This document shows positions 51,301-58,849 of a stretch of 64,000 bases of DNA, piece after piece (the stretch's first letter is position 1; every line of letters starts with the position of its first letter). The position numbers and the translations under genes are program-made. The notes beneath the pieces were generated by a model that was not told where the DNA came from, searched no databases, and was given only the letters and a program-made list of their open reading frames with translations. Source of the stretch: Brachycybe producta (lineage: Eukaryota; Arthropoda; Diplopoda; Playtdesmida; Andrognathidae); NCBI GenBank assembly GCA_036925085.1, contig JAUPFP010000039.1:1117501-1181500 (forward strand), given 5' to 3'.

Positions 51301-54300
51301 TTTTTTGGTAGCAGCTGTAGTGAGCCAGTCCCATTTTATTTATATGGTGTGACCTTTGATCTCAACAGTATTTATTTTTTGTTTTATTGCTCATCAAGCA
51401 AATAAGAGACCCGTCCACACGCAGCACTTGTTACACTGCGTGTGGACGGACCTTTAACACATGTACCACTTGACTTTTAGCATTTTTGTTGTTGTTGTTC
51501 TCCGAACTTGTCTTTTTTTATTTTAAATGAAACTAAAAAATAAGAGAACGATATGTTTTCTTTGCTTGTCTTTTATGGAAAAATATATTAGACTTGATTT
51601 TACTAAACTCGTTCTGCCAACGAGATATTATTTTGTAATTATTCACGCCTCTCCCCCCTCCCACCCCACTTTGCCTCCTTTTAACAAAAAAAAAATGAAA
51701 TAAGTGAAAGTACAATTGAAGCCTTTTTCAGGTAAATATACGGGCGTGTGTGTGTGGGGGGGGGGGTGGCAAGTTCATCCAAACCAAATGTGAGAAATGA
51801 TCTTGTTGTTCATATGGATGGAACGAACCATGGAAGTCATGGACGGTATTTGCTGGAGGGCACACACATTCAAGAGTTGCCTTGCTGTTGGTCGGACGGG
51901 GGGAAACACCGAACATCAACACCATCACCAAGAGAACACTCTCTCTCACTCTCTTCATCTTCGTGTGTTGTTTGTGCATTTTATAAAATAGTGGTTGGTT
52001 GGTCGATTTGGAAGGAAAAACTTAAGAGCAATGTCATGAACCCCTCCGCAAGAAACACACAAAAATCCCACCTCATCCTCCTCTAAAATAATAATAATAA
52101 TAATAATGATGATGATTATATTTTCCTTCACGTTTTCTGGCTTCTTTTTCTCTTAAGGTCCAAATACAAGTTGAAAACTTAACACTTGAACTTCAACTTG
52201 AACTCTCGTTTTCTTATACCTTGTAACCACACAATGAGTTTAAATGAATTCAAATTAAATGTGTTTAGGTGAATTTATACGAAATCCAGTTAAGGACACA
52301 TGAACACCAAATAAAAATTGACTTTTATTATTAATATTTTAAATTGAAATTTACAAAATCAATAATTTGTCAATAGTTTATATAAATTATATTTAATATA
52401 ATATTTTCAGACTTAATATTTTCAGACTAGTGGGGTAACCCGTCATAAATGACGGGAGCAAAATTCACAGGCAATTGTGCCCAGCATTAGAATTTCTTTT
52501 CCTCCGTCCTTTTATGACGTCAGACCAAGTAACAAACCCAATTAGAAATTGATGACGTTCATAAAAGTGCGGAAGAAAAGAAATTCTAATGCTGGGCACA
52601 ATTGCCTGTGATAAATTCTAGTTTAATTTTGCTACTATTATTTTCCTCCCCTTTTTTATATTTGAAAGAGAAAATGAGTTTTTCATTTTCTCTGGTGTGC
52701 GCATGCGCGTCGTTTGTTCCTTTTTTACTTATAAACTAGAAGGGTTGAAATACCCTTCTAGTTTCTAAAACACGTTTTCTAGTTTTATCTTAATTTTACT
52801 CTTCAGAATATCACTTAATGAAGGATATTTTCGTGATTGATATCTTTCAAAATAAACTTTTTAAAGTTGGATCATTTTCAAACTGACAGGAAAAGTTCAT
52901 TTTGAAAGATACCAACATAATTATGAAAGTGCCCGTTATTAGTAATGATGCGTGTCTTTTCTAGTTTTTAAAAAAAACACTGAAGTTTCTCTTCTGTAAT
53001 TCAGCATAAACAAGAGTTGGAGTTAATAATCAGTTGAAGAAGAAATTGAAAAAAAGAGTTTTAGAAACTAGAAGAGTAAAAAAAAAATCACTGAAGACAT
53101 TTTCATATTGAAATCTGTTAAAATGAACTATTTATGGCAATTTCAATTATGTTCATTTTTTGGATCTAGTTGAACTAAAAATTGAAATCTGCCATAAAAA
53201 AGCTTATTTTAAAAGATGTCAACATGAAAATAATCTTGAGTTACCCTTCTAGTTTCAGAAACGCATTCGAGTTTCTCTTAAGTTTTGTTTCTGAAAAACA
53301 AAATAAAATAATCAAGAGTTCAAGAGCCGTTTTTACACTTAAACGAATTTCGTGTTAAAAGAAACAATTCTTATACCTAGTAACACACCTGATAAGTTAA
53401 ATGCATTTAAATAATAAACGTGTTCTACAGAGCCCCGTGAAGGGCAAACAAACAATATGCCGAATTCAATTTATTCAGTTAATAATCTGAACACATTGAG
53501 TTAATACTTAAATATAAAATATATAAACTATTGACATTAAAATATTGATTTAGTATTTTTCAATTTAAAATATTAATAATTAAAGTCAATTTTTATTTGG
53601 TTTTCATGTCCTTAACTGGATTCCGTATAATTCACCTAAACTCATTTAATTTGAATTCATTTAACTCATGTGTGTGTACAAGGTAAACCACCTTAAATAT
53701 GTTTTCTTGTATTTGGTCCTCAGTTTTAAACTTTGTGCTTTTGTTGTTCAATTTGTTTTCTTTCTTTTTTTTTCTATTGTTGTTTTCTTTGAAATTTCTC
53801 CAATGAAAAGAAAAGAGAAAAATTCCACATTTCACTTTTATTAAATTCCATTTCTCTCTTTTTTTTGTTGTTGAAATTTCTAGTCTTTTAAAACAAGATG
53901 AATTGGTCGTTGATTTTGAAAGCCATAAAAACCGTCGTTTAGTAAATAAAAAAAAAAAATCCCCCAATTTAGAAATGAAAGAAAAACATTTACTTAGTTT
54001 TTCGTCACGAGTTTTTTTTTTGTTTTTATCAAATTTGATAAAGATATATTATTATTATTATAATATTCAAGTTTGTACAACCTTTTAAAATTGCTTTTCA
54101 AAAATAAATCTTCTTAATTCAACATGCATATAATACGGTATAAGTGCAGTTTAAAAAGGGTAACAACAACAACAAAAAACAGGTAGAACAAAAGCTATGT
54201 TGGTTTAAATATAAAAGAGGAAATTAGAAAGATTTATTTGAAAGTAGAATAATTTTTAAAAAAAAGTAACCAGTTTTTGAAATCAGTTTGAAAAAAGTGA

Positions 54301-57300
54301 CCAACATTTTTAAGGGTTTTATGGTTCACAAAACGAAAATAACAACAGGTGGATTTTAAAGCAAAATTCAAAGGTTTGTTTGAAACTAAGTAGAAGAAGC
54401 AGATAAGTTAAAACCAAAGGTGTGGTGGTGGTGGTGCTGAATCAGCATCGTGAATTTTTCATCATATCTTTTAAAATAAACTTTTCATTACAGGTTTTCT
54501 TATTGATTAAAATTTGAAGTTTTTATTTTGGCAGTTTTTTTTTTACATTAAGGAATAGATATTCATTTTGCTTTTGTCTCCTCGGATGGCGCCACTGTTG
54601 TTTGGACGCGAAAACGTCAAGCGAAAAAACATTAAGAAAAAATTGAAATTGTTTTCAAAACTAGAATGGTTAAAAATTAGGCTAAAAGTTTTTTTTATGG
54701 CAATATATCTTAAAAAATAAACAATTTTATAGTTTAGTTTGAAAATCACCCGTTTTTAGGTTTTTTTCATTGATATTTTTCAATGGAAAAAACTATTTTC
54801 GCCTTTTTCAAATTGTCATAAAAAGTTTATTTTGAAAGATATCTCATCTTGAAATAAACTTAACATTATCACCAACTATTCTAGTTTCTAAAACAATATT
54901 AATATCTTAAAAGTCAGCTGTGGCTAGATTCGCGCACAGGCAAAGTGTGTACCCAACACTAGAATTTCGTTTGCCCCGCCCTTTTATGACATCAGACCAA
55001 GTATCAAACCAATTAGAAATTGACGGCGCTCATAAAAGGGCGGGGCAAACAAAATTTTTTGCGCTGGACACATTTTCCTGTGATCGCGCTGCCTGTCATG
55101 TTTTGATTATTATAGGAAAATAAAATGCTCTTCGAGAGCCAAATTAATTCATTGTTTTACGTTATTTTGTTAAACTTTTTGATGTCATTTTCTTTTTTTT
55201 TTCTTCCAAAATTGTAGTCACTTGCTCACGAACTGAAGCGAAGGAGACGATTGAGCGAGGAAGAGTCACGCTATTACATGTGGCAGCTGGTCGAGGGGGT
55301 CCAGTACATTCACAGCCAAAAAGTGATCCATCGAGATCTCAAACTGGGTAACATGTTCCTCACCAAAGAATTCTTGATCAAGATCGGAGATTTCGGATTG
55401 GCTACGAGGCACGACACCAACGTAGAGTCCAAAGTGTAAGCAGGACACAGCGAGCGACAACGTCATCAATCAATCGGCGCCTCCGTTCTCGGTTATTCTG
55501 CTGTCTCAGAAGTGCAACTCTGGAGAAAAATTGAAAGTTTGTTAGAAACTAGAATGGGTAGTTAAATCACTTAAGGTGACTGAATATTTACTTATTTTGT
55601 TTTTGTTCTACCAAAAAGTTTATTTTGAAAGATATCAACATGAAAATACCCTTATAAGTGATTTAGTTACTCTTCTAGTATCCAAAACACTTGCAGTTTG
55701 CTTTTTGAAAGACAGAATAACTGAGAGTTTAACGAGCGTTACAAATTTTTAACACACAACTAATTTATTTTGAAAAACGAAACGAATTTCAGTACGATTT
55801 GTGGAACGCCAAATTACATCGCTCCCGAAGTTCTCAAAAAGGAAGGACACGTTTTCGCTTCCGATCTTTGGTCACTCGGTTGCAGCATGTACGAAATAAT
55901 CGTCGAAATATACTTAGAAATTGTCATTCTGTGCTGACATTTTGTTTGTTTTCTAAGGTATGCAATGATGGTTGGATTTCCTCCGTTCGAAACGACTTCG
56001 CTAAAAGAAACTTACGTGAAAATCTTAACGAACGATTACGCGATTCCTCCTCTCATCAGCGATTCCGCTCGAAGGCTCATCGTCTCTCTTCTTCATCAGA
56101 CTCCAGAGGCACGTCCATCGCTAGAATACGTTCGTCGCTTTCCGTTTTTCGTCGATCATTTCTCGCAACACTATCAGTTGACGAAGATGGACGGAAGTAC
56201 TTACACTTTGAGATTTCCCAATCGAGGATCTTCGACTACGACAACGGGAGAATCGTGTTGTATAGACAGTGTTAGTATCGTGGGTCTCGGAGACGGAATT
56301 CCGAGGCCTAAGACTCGAGAAATACAGCGTCTGAGCAAAGCCGTGACGAACATCAGCATAAACAGAGGGATGGAGCATTGCTGCAAAGCAAGCACTCTCA
56401 AGAACGATCGCACGGCCACCAAAGGGTCTCGATCGACTAAAGAATCGCCGGCTAACATGAAGGACACTCGGTTCGCTTACGCCATTCGAAAGAAAATCAG
56501 CAGCGTTCTTTGTCCGGACAGATCTTTTTCGAGTGAGGCTCCGATTTGTTTCTTTTTTTTTTATCTCGATATCCGAAAACGTTGCTTAAAAGTAAAGCTA
56601 AACTTTAAAATCATGACAAGACTTTCTGTAGTGAGTGGGTGGCGCTCATTAAGCGCCAACTTGAATTGATCAAACGTTTGGTATTTGTTCAGTTTGTCGC
56701 TTATTCGGTTTGCCGTTTGTTTAAGAGAAAGAAATCTAGAATAATTTACCGTTTTAATAATATCTTTACAGGTAAAAAGCAGAACGGTGTTTTGACTGCG
56801 ACTCTGTTCCATGCTCTGAACACTTGTATCGACAACATGCCCGATGGTAAAAGTTGCGACGTTGATTTTGTCTCAGTAATTAGTTAACTTAACCTTTTTT
56901 TTTTTGTTCCGATCACGTAGGTACGACGGATAATCCGCCTCCTTTAAAGAACGCTCGAGTTCTTTACATCGTCAAATGGATAGATTATTCTAATAGGTAC
57001 GGGTTCGGATTCCAGTTGTCCGATCACAGCGTCGGCGTTCACTTCAACGACTCTACGAGGATGAGTTTCTCTTCGGATAAGAGGCATGCCAAGCACGATA
57101 CTGAAATAATCTCTCTTGTTTTTATTAGTTTTAACAGATTTACTTTTAATTTTCATTTCTGAAGTCGGATAGAATTTTTAGATGAATGCGGCAACGTGAC
57201 TACGATCGTACAGTCGGCGATTCCCACTCACCTACAGGAGAGGTTTACGCTTTTACGTTACTTCTGCCAGTACATGGATGAAAACCTGACTGACGTAAGA

Positions 57301-58564
57301 TCGAGGGGCTTAAATTGCTTAAATTTAAACAAAGGCTGAGCATCAACTTTAAGACAAACCTTAATATTGCTTAGAAGATAAGCAAAAGCTAAGAGAAATT
57401 AAACTAGCTTTTATCTTTGGCCTAAGGTGACTGAATTGATATTTATTTTGTTTTTGGCCCTCCAGGTGGCGCCACGGTTATGTTCTGTAGGAGGTTTTTT
57501 TTCTAATTCACCGGTGGTTTTGAGAAAATTTATATTTTTCAGAAGCAAAATTAAGAGAAACTTGAAATTGTTTTAGAAACTAGAGTAGTTGGCGATAATG
57601 CTAAAAGTTTTTTCAATGATGATATCTTTCAAAATAAACGTTTTATGGCTGTTTAAAAAAGGCTGAAAATAGTTTTTTTTAATGGAAAATTCTAAAACAC
57701 GGGGGTCATTTTCAAACTGAGCTATAAAATTGTTTATTTCTTAAGATATTACCAGGAAAAAGCTTCTAGTTTTGAAAACAATTTGGATTTTTTCATAATG
57801 TTTCTAAAAAAAAGTTTGCTTAACGTTTTTGCATCTAAATTTTTGCAAAAACATCAATGGAGCATAGCATTAGCCACTGCAGTGGCGCCATCCAGGGGTG
57901 GACAAAAACAAAATATCTATTCAACCATCTTAAGGTTGTTTTAAAGTGTAAACGAAGCCTCTCAAACTCTTGTTTGTGTTTCAGCAGAGTAAAACTAAAG
58001 TAGGTTAGGGTTGTAGCTCAAATAACTTAAGAGATTGAGCTATTCGTCTAGTTTCTATAACACTTTCTAGTTCTAAAGACTTTCAAAATAAAGAAATGCT
58101 TTGAATAATACGGCTCCTCGAATGACGACAATTTGATTTTGGTAGGGAGGTGATGCGAAGGGAATGGTCGGGAACAGGCGAAGTGGTCACATTCCTTACA
58201 TGAAACGTTGGCTTCGGACGTCTAGAGCCGTTATCATGCAGCTAAGCACAGGCACATTACAGGTAGGTTGTTAACTGATGATCTCGAGACATCCCGACCA
58301 ATTAGCTGACGGTTTTGTCGCTTTTTTTTTCAGATTAACTTCTTTCAGGATCACACCAAAGTAATCCTTGGCCTGGAGAAGAACGAGTTCCTAGTCACTT
58401 ACATCAACGAGGATCGAATTGCTTTCACCTACAAACTGTTACAGATTGCAGATGTCGGTTGTGACGTCCACTTAAGAAACAGGTTACTTTATGCTCTCAA
58501 TGTCCTCGGAGAGTTTTCGAGTCTCGACAACAATATTATTCCGAATAGCGTTCGTGCTCGCTGA
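33216..58564 (+). CDS. PLK2: Polo-like kinase (PLK2/3-like) with kinase domain and two polo boxes
   Basis: Twelve exons: 33216-33355, 34743-35298, 43089-43196, 48805-48921, 55218-55435, 55793-55888, 55958-56532, 56772-56846, 56921-57083, 57165-57294, 58146-58262 and 58334-58564. They total 2526 bp (841 aa) with all phases consistent. PLKs are Ser/Thr kinases of centrosome, mitosis and stress control; the polo boxes bind phosphorylated docking sites. The kinase spans aa ~225-480: GKGGFA loop 231-236, K253, HRD 345-347, DFG 365-367, activation-loop T381 in [12 protein letters not shown] 390-392. Polo box 1 contains W648; polo box 2 has H772 and K774 in DHTK, the phosphopeptide pincer pair. CLENMP-like [27 protein letters not shown] and [10 protein letters not shown] resemble PLK2 and PLK3 more than PLK1, but a single invertebrate PLK cannot be excluded. 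The ~220-aa Ser/Ala/Asn-rich N-terminus is unusually long. Confidence 0.9.
33480..33850 (+). repeat. Family F fold-back elements (two, adjacent)
   Basis: Ends ACCACTTTTCGACTGCAAAA and CCACCAAAAGTGGTCGGTG occur twice in succession (about 33488-33655 and 33672-33845). Confidence 0.6.
33865..34095 (+). repeat. Family A fold-back, diverged
   Basis: AAAAACTAGAATAGTAAAG on the left, ACTCTTCTAGTTTCTAAAAAG on the right. Confidence 0.55.
34112..34680 (+). repeat. Family E hairpin cluster (CTTGAACTTCAACTTGAAC)
   Basis: Three or four adjacent units begin TTGGCA(C/T)TTGAAC and contain AGGGTTCCAACACA. The inverted arm reads GGGTTCAAGTTGAAGTTCC. Relatives lie at 43227-43400 and 52180-52215. Confidence 0.65.
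34743..35298 (+). CDS. PLK2: PLK exon 2: long Ser/Ala/Asn-rich N-terminal region and start of kinase domain
   Basis: One base completes the split codon from exon 1, then 185 codons follow. Poly-Gly/Glu and poly-Ser/Ala stretches precede [17 protein letters not shown], the typical PLK kinase start. Donor GTAAAA. Confidence 0.85.
35943..36148 (+). repeat. Family C MITE copy 6
   Basis: CAGGCAGTTAGAAATAGGAG to CTAACTGCCTG, 206 bp. It abuts copy 7 directly. Confidence 0.75.
36149..36345 (+). repeat. Family C MITE copy 7, tandem with copy 6
   Basis: Begins TTTAGAAATCGGGACAAAC without its own CAGGCAA end and finishes CTAACTGCCTA. GACGTCACATGCTCCGCCC is intact in the centre. The shared boundary suggests insertion into, or end-to-end joining with, copy 6. 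Confidence 0.65.
36370..36665 (+). repeat. Family A fold-back, full copy
   Basis: ATTATTCTGTCTTTCAGCAG on the left and CTAGTTTCTCTTCATTTTGC on the right; both GAAAGTG arms are present. Confidence 0.7.
36695..37175 (+). repeat. Family A fold-back interrupted by family C copy 8
   Basis: The left part ends at GTCAATTAGTGTAAAATGG (36820). The right part resumes at GAAAATGACCCAACTTTAAG (37033). The 209-bp element between them is family C. Confidence 0.65.
36821..37029 (+). repeat. Family C MITE copy 8
   Basis: CAGGCAATTAGAAAACGGG to TTTTTTAATTGCCTG, 209 bp, with GTGACGTCAGACTAC and two GC-box arms. It sits inside a family-A element. Confidence 0.8.
37168..37376 (+). repeat. 16-bp-periodic inverted array of CGCCAAACTGAAT units
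   Basis: Starts GGTGGCGCTGATCAAGCGCC. About four units of type AACGCCAAACTGAATA are followed by about seven of the inverse type TTGGCGTTTGTTCAGT, in strict 16-bp register, so the whole forms one long hairpin. Confidence 0.75.
37905..38616 (+). repeat. Degenerate GCGCCAAACTGAA array, ending in the inverse of the 37168 start
   Basis: Scattered units (GAACGCCAAAC, GCGCCAATTGTTG, AGCGCCAAACTGAA) end with GGCGCTTAGATGAGCGCCACC, the reverse complement of the start motif at 37168. A third fragment is at 56640-56715. Confidence 0.55.
38868..38885 (+). repeat. GAT microsatellite
   Basis: A short GGTGATGATGATGATGAT run. Confidence 0.7.
38980..39138 (+). repeat. Polypyrimidine (CT)n tract with about 40-bp internal tandem repeat
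   Basis: About 160 bp of almost pure pyrimidine on the + strand. CTTTCTTTCTATCTTTATTT is repeated twice with CTCTCTTTCTAT between. An overlapping open frame of Ser/Leu/Phe is an artefact of this composition. Confidence 0.85.
39715..40480 (+). repeat. Composite of family A/A' pieces with family G insert
   Basis: GAATGGTAAAAGATT (A') near 39950, GAAACTAGAAGGGTAAT near 40085, then family-G sequence at 40104-40235, and a right arm TTGAAAGATATCAAAC to GATTCTAGTTTCTAAAAAC at 40410. Confidence 0.55.
40104..40235 (+). repeat. Family G repeat, copy 1
   Basis: ACCTTGTACACGCATGAGTT, then GGAATCCAGTTAAGGACACAT. The same words occur at 52206-52360 and, inverted, at 53548-53690. Confidence 0.6.
41551..41616 (+). 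repeat. AT-only palindrome with 22-bp perfect arms
   Basis: Arm 41551-41572 pairs perfectly with 41595-41616; the 22-nt loop is itself AT-rich and partly self-complementary. Confidence 0.85.
42159..42970 (+). repeat. GGGCTT-rich degenerate repeat block with terminal hairpin
   Basis: Begins with a 14-bp perfect hairpin (arms 42159-42172 and 42179-42192, AAGCCCACAGG/CCTGTGGGCTT). About 800 bp rich in GTGGGCTTT, CATGGGCCTGG, TGATGGACTTT and CATGAGCTT follow. The same vocabulary is found at 13860-14220 and 58850-59170. Confidence 0.6.
43089..43196 (+). CDS. PLK2: PLK exon 3: glycine loop to catalytic Lys
   Basis: 36 codons: [20 protein letters not shown] then K253 II and the [14 protein letters not shown] segment. 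Phase 0 at both ends, acceptor ATTTAG, donor GTAAGA. Confidence 0.92.
43227..43400 (+). repeat. Family E hairpin with 15-G run
   Basis: ACTTGTCACTTAAACTTCAA on the left, CCTGTTTAGAGGGTTCAAGTTGAAGG on the right; the loop holds a run of 15 G at 43331-43345. Confidence 0.6.
44030..44080 (+). repeat. Perfect hairpin, 21-bp arms, 9-nt loop
   Basis: Arms 44030-44050 and 44060-44080 are exact inverse complements (TTGTTTCCATTAGG...). The arms share TTTCCATTAGG-like wording with other element ends. Confidence 0.85.
44085..44320 (+). repeat. Family A fold-back, left-complete copy
   Basis: TTTTTTTAGAAACTAGAAGGGTAGC and TTGATATCTCTTTCAAAATAAAC; the right arm is decayed. Confidence 0.6.
44375..44665 (+). 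repeat. Family A fold-back, diverged
   Basis: TTATCTTTCAAAATAAAC left core and CTATTCTAGTTTCTAACATG right arm. Confidence 0.5.
45393..45530 (+). repeat. Inverted repeat GTCAATCTGC...GCAGATTGAC with flanking direct repeats
   Basis: Arms contain CAGAATCAGTCAAACTTAC and AGTTTGACTGATTCTGCAG. Similar flanks ACATTCTTGTCTTG(T/C)AGA occur at about 45180 and 45545. Confidence 0.6.
46290..46750 (+). repeat. Two adjacent family A pieces
   Basis: AAGAAACTAGAAGAGTAAA near 46327 (half copy), then a fuller copy from GAAATTAAGAGAAACTAC (46457) to AAAGACAGAATAATTAATA (46705). Confidence 0.6.
47620..47780 (+). repeat. Family A left half
   Basis: GTTTTAGAAACTAGAAGGGT, then ACGATATCTTTCAAAATAAAC. No right arm follows. 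Confidence 0.6.
47935..48190 (+). mobile_element. SINE-related sequence, head degraded
   Basis: The body matches 30885-31130 in opposite orientation: GTCTCGCTCGCGTTACCTGC, CATAAGCCTGCTTCTTAAG, GTCAGAGATCACACTTAAAT, GAAAACCAAGTCGAGAG, GGGTGGGTTGTGTCA. The tRNA-like head is not recognisable here. Confidence 0.65.
48330..48500 (+). repeat. Family A right half
   Basis: CTTTTCTAGTTTCTTAGTTTCC and TTCTCTTCATTTTGC are the right-arm words; it ends CCGTTCACACTTTTAAAACC. Confidence 0.55.
48805..48921 (+). CDS. PLK2: PLK exon 4: alpha-C helix to hinge
   Basis: 39 codons: [20 protein letters not shown] then [20 protein letters not shown]272 or E274 provides the alpha-C glutamate. Phase 0; acceptor TTCCAG, donor GTGAGT. 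Confidence 0.92.
49125..49560 (+). repeat. Family A fold-back interrupted by family B copy 3
   Basis: TTTTAGAAACTAGAACGGTTAGC left end, break at about 49178, core resuming GTGATATCTTTCAAAATAAAC at 49423 and a right arm AACATTCTAGTTTCTTAAAC. Confidence 0.6.
49179..49421 (+). repeat. Family B fold-back, copy 3
   Basis: GCCTCGGATTTTTATGCAAA to TTTTGCATAAAAATCCAAGC. The centre has CTGGTTAGAGGCTAGAACTC and CATCTAGCCTCTAACCAGCC. Confidence 0.7.
49565..49830 (+). repeat. Family A fold-back, full copy
   Basis: GTGTTTTAGAAACTAGAAAGGG and ACCCATTCTAGTTTCTAAAAC. The intervening ATATC core is partly lost. Confidence 0.6.
50015..50038 (+). repeat. Poly-G run (24 G)
   Basis: The longest homopolymer noticed in the window, followed by GGAGGAGG. 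Confidence 0.9.
50336..50495 (+). repeat. Family C MITE copy 9, internally deleted
   Basis: 160 bp: CAGGCCATTAGAAATCGGG left, TTTCTAATTGCTCG right. The segment with CCAAT and the CRE-like motif of the left arm is deleted at AGCAACTTTTCAACGTCG. Confidence 0.75.
50791..50994 (+). repeat. Family C MITE copy 10
   Basis: 204 bp with both ends intact (CAGGCAATTAGAAATCGGG, CGATTTCTAATTGCCTG). It is reversed relative to copies 1-3, as the CRE-like motif reads CTGACGTCATATGC. Confidence 0.8.
52206..52425 (+). repeat. Family G repeat, copy 2
   Basis: GAAATCCAGTTAAGGACACAT followed by AATATTTTAAATTGAAATTT, as at 40104. It is followed by a tandem TATTTTCAGACT duplication. Confidence 0.55.
52426..52740 (+). 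repeat. CCCGTCATAAATGACGGG element interrupted by family C copy 11
   Basis: The head matches 21949-22020. After the 141-bp insertion, GCGCATGCGCGTCGTTTGTTCC resumes the matching body (52697). Confidence 0.5.
52468..52608 (+). repeat. Family C MITE, CAGGCAATTGTGCCCAGC subfamily, copy 11
   Basis: 141 bp from CAGGCAATTGTGCCCAGC to GCTGGGCACAATTGCCTG, perfect 18-bp ends. The interior keeps ATGACGTCAGACCAAG and CCAATTAGAAATTGATGACG. Confidence 0.8.
52725..53015 (+). repeat. Family A pieces in alternating orientation
   Basis: ACTAGAAGGGTTGAAATACCCTTCTAGTTT forms a collapsed centre at 52735-52765, then ATATCTTTCAAAATAAAC and its inverse to 52990. Confidence 0.55.
53035..53345 (+). repeat. Family A fold-back, full copy
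   Basis: TTTTAGAAACTAGAAGAGT on the left and CTACCCTTCTAG-like GTTACCCTTCTAGTTTCAG on the right, ending AATAATCAAGAGTTCAAG. Confidence 0.65.
53366..53690 (+). repeat. Family G element with inverted ends
   Basis: Left TTATACCTAGTAACACACC and right GTGTGTGTACAAGGTAAACC frame inverse copies of the 40104 and 52206 sequence, suggesting the full element is a fold-back. Confidence 0.55.
54580..54915 (+). repeat. Family A' fold-back
   Basis: GGATGGCGCCACTG, GACGCGAAAACGTCAAGCG and TTTTCAAAACTAGAATGGTT on the left; CAACTATTCTAGTTTCTAAAAC on the right. Confidence 0.6.
54937..55080 (+). repeat. Family C MITE, short subfamily, copy 12
   Basis: CAGGCAAAGTGTGTACCCAAC left end, GCTGGACACATTTTCCTG right end, 144 bp. 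Very clear GCCCCGCCC/GGGCGGGGC arms. The CRE-like motif reads ATGACATCAG. Confidence 0.7.
55218..55435 (+). CDS. PLK2: PLK exon 5: kinase catalytic and DFG segments
   Basis: Contains [28 protein letters not shown] (345-352) and GDFGLATR (364-371). Donor GTAAGC in phase 2. Confidence 0.94.
55436..55792 (+). other. PLK intron 5 with family A element
   Basis: 357 bp. A full family-A copy lies at about 55490-55740 (GTTAGAAACTAGAATGGGT; ACTCTTCTAGTATCCAAAAC). Confidence 0.7.
55793..55888 (+). CDS. PLK2: PLK exon 6: activation loop to helix F
   Basis: 32 codons with T381, [13 protein letters not shown] and the [14 protein letters not shown] segment. The Met412 codon is split at donor GTACGA. Confidence 0.93.
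55958..56532 (+). CDS. PLK2: PLK exon 7: kinase C-lobe end and interdomain linker
   Basis: Encodes [20 protein letters not shown] through [13 protein letters not shown], closing the kinase, then a basic linker ending CPDRSFS. Short introns (69 and 239 bp) flank it. Confidence 0.93.
56640..56715 (+). repeat. GCGCCAA-type repeat fragment in PLK intron 7
   Basis: GGTGGCGCTCATTAAGCGCC followed by inverse units GTTCAGTTTGTCGCTTATTC; a truncated relative of 37168-37376. Confidence 0.6.
56772..56846 (+). CDS. PLK2: PLK exon 8: linker before polo box 1
   Basis: 25 codons: [20 protein letters not shown] then NMPD, matching the CLENMP-type helix of PLK2/3. Phase 1 at both ends. Confidence 0.88.
56921..57083 (+). 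CDS. PLK2: PLK exon 9: polo box 1
   Basis: Contains [20 protein letters not shown] with W648, then [16 protein letters not shown]. The end is placed at AAGAG before GCATGC, because only a GC donor keeps the frame into exon 10. Confidence 0.88.
57084..57164 (+). other. PLK intron 9, apparent GC-AG intron
   Basis: 81 bp beginning GCATGCC and ending TTTCTGAAG. No GT near the expected position gives an open frame. GC-AG introns are a known minor class. Confidence 0.6.
57165..57294 (+). CDS. PLK2: PLK exon 10: polo box 1 end and inter-box linker
   Basis: [20 protein letters not shown] then [19 protein letters not shown], equivalent to the LKYFxxYMEENL helix of PLK2/3. Ends phase 0 at GTAAGA. Confidence 0.92.
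57295..58145 (+). other. PLK intron 10 with family A and A' elements
   Basis: 851 bp. An A/A' composite spans about 57480-57915, starting CCAGGTGGCGCCACGG and ending near TGGCGCCATCCAGG, so these act as inverted ends. A second half copy is at 57945-58085. Confidence 0.6.
58146..58262 (+). CDS. PLK2: PLK exon 11: start of polo box 2
   Basis: 39 codons: [21 protein letters not shown]748, then [14 protein letters not shown]. Phase 0 at both ends. Confidence 0.92.
58334..58564 (+). CDS. PLK2: PLK exon 12: polo box 2 end and stop
   Basis: Starts [12 protein letters not shown] with H772 and K774, then [17 protein letters not shown] and [12 protein letters not shown]. Stop TGA 58562-58564. Confidence 0.92.
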   Translation: MNFFQDHTKVILGLEKNEFLVTYINEDRIAFTYKLLQIADVGCDVHLRNRLLYALNVLGEFSSLDNNIIPNSVRAR

Positions 58565-58849
58565 TTTTAAAGCGAGTAACGAACGACGTTTAAAAAAGGT
58601 TTTGCCGATTCTTTCTGGATGGTTGTGATGTTTTTTCTTTTCTTTAATGTTGTTCCGATTGTGTTTTGATTTCGTTATCGTTGTTGTTGTTGTTATTGGC
58701 AATTTTCTTGATCTCTCTTTCTTCGTTTGGATGGTATGGTTCGAAGTTCAAGACACAAATTCTTGAAGACAAACTTAGCATTTGAATTGAATGACATCCA
58801 CAGGGCTGGTGGGTTGCTGATTTTCTAAAAAAAAAAAAAAGTCTACAGG

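Larger units (their letters stand above)
48922..55217 (+). other. PLK intron 4 (6.3 kb), repeat-rich
   Basis: Holds four family-C copies, at least six family-A copies, one family-B insertion, family-G repeats and a 24-G run. No exon-like sequence was recognised. Confidence 0.6.

Noticed and set aside
51728-52086. Overlapping 83-112-codon frames on both strands
   Set aside because: No domain, splice signals or coding-like composition; G runs and CT-rich tracts explain the open frames.
55799-56275. 158-codon frame overlapping the kinase exons
   Set aside because: It is an alternative frame across PLK exons 6 and 7 and an intron; the other frame gives clear kinase motifs.
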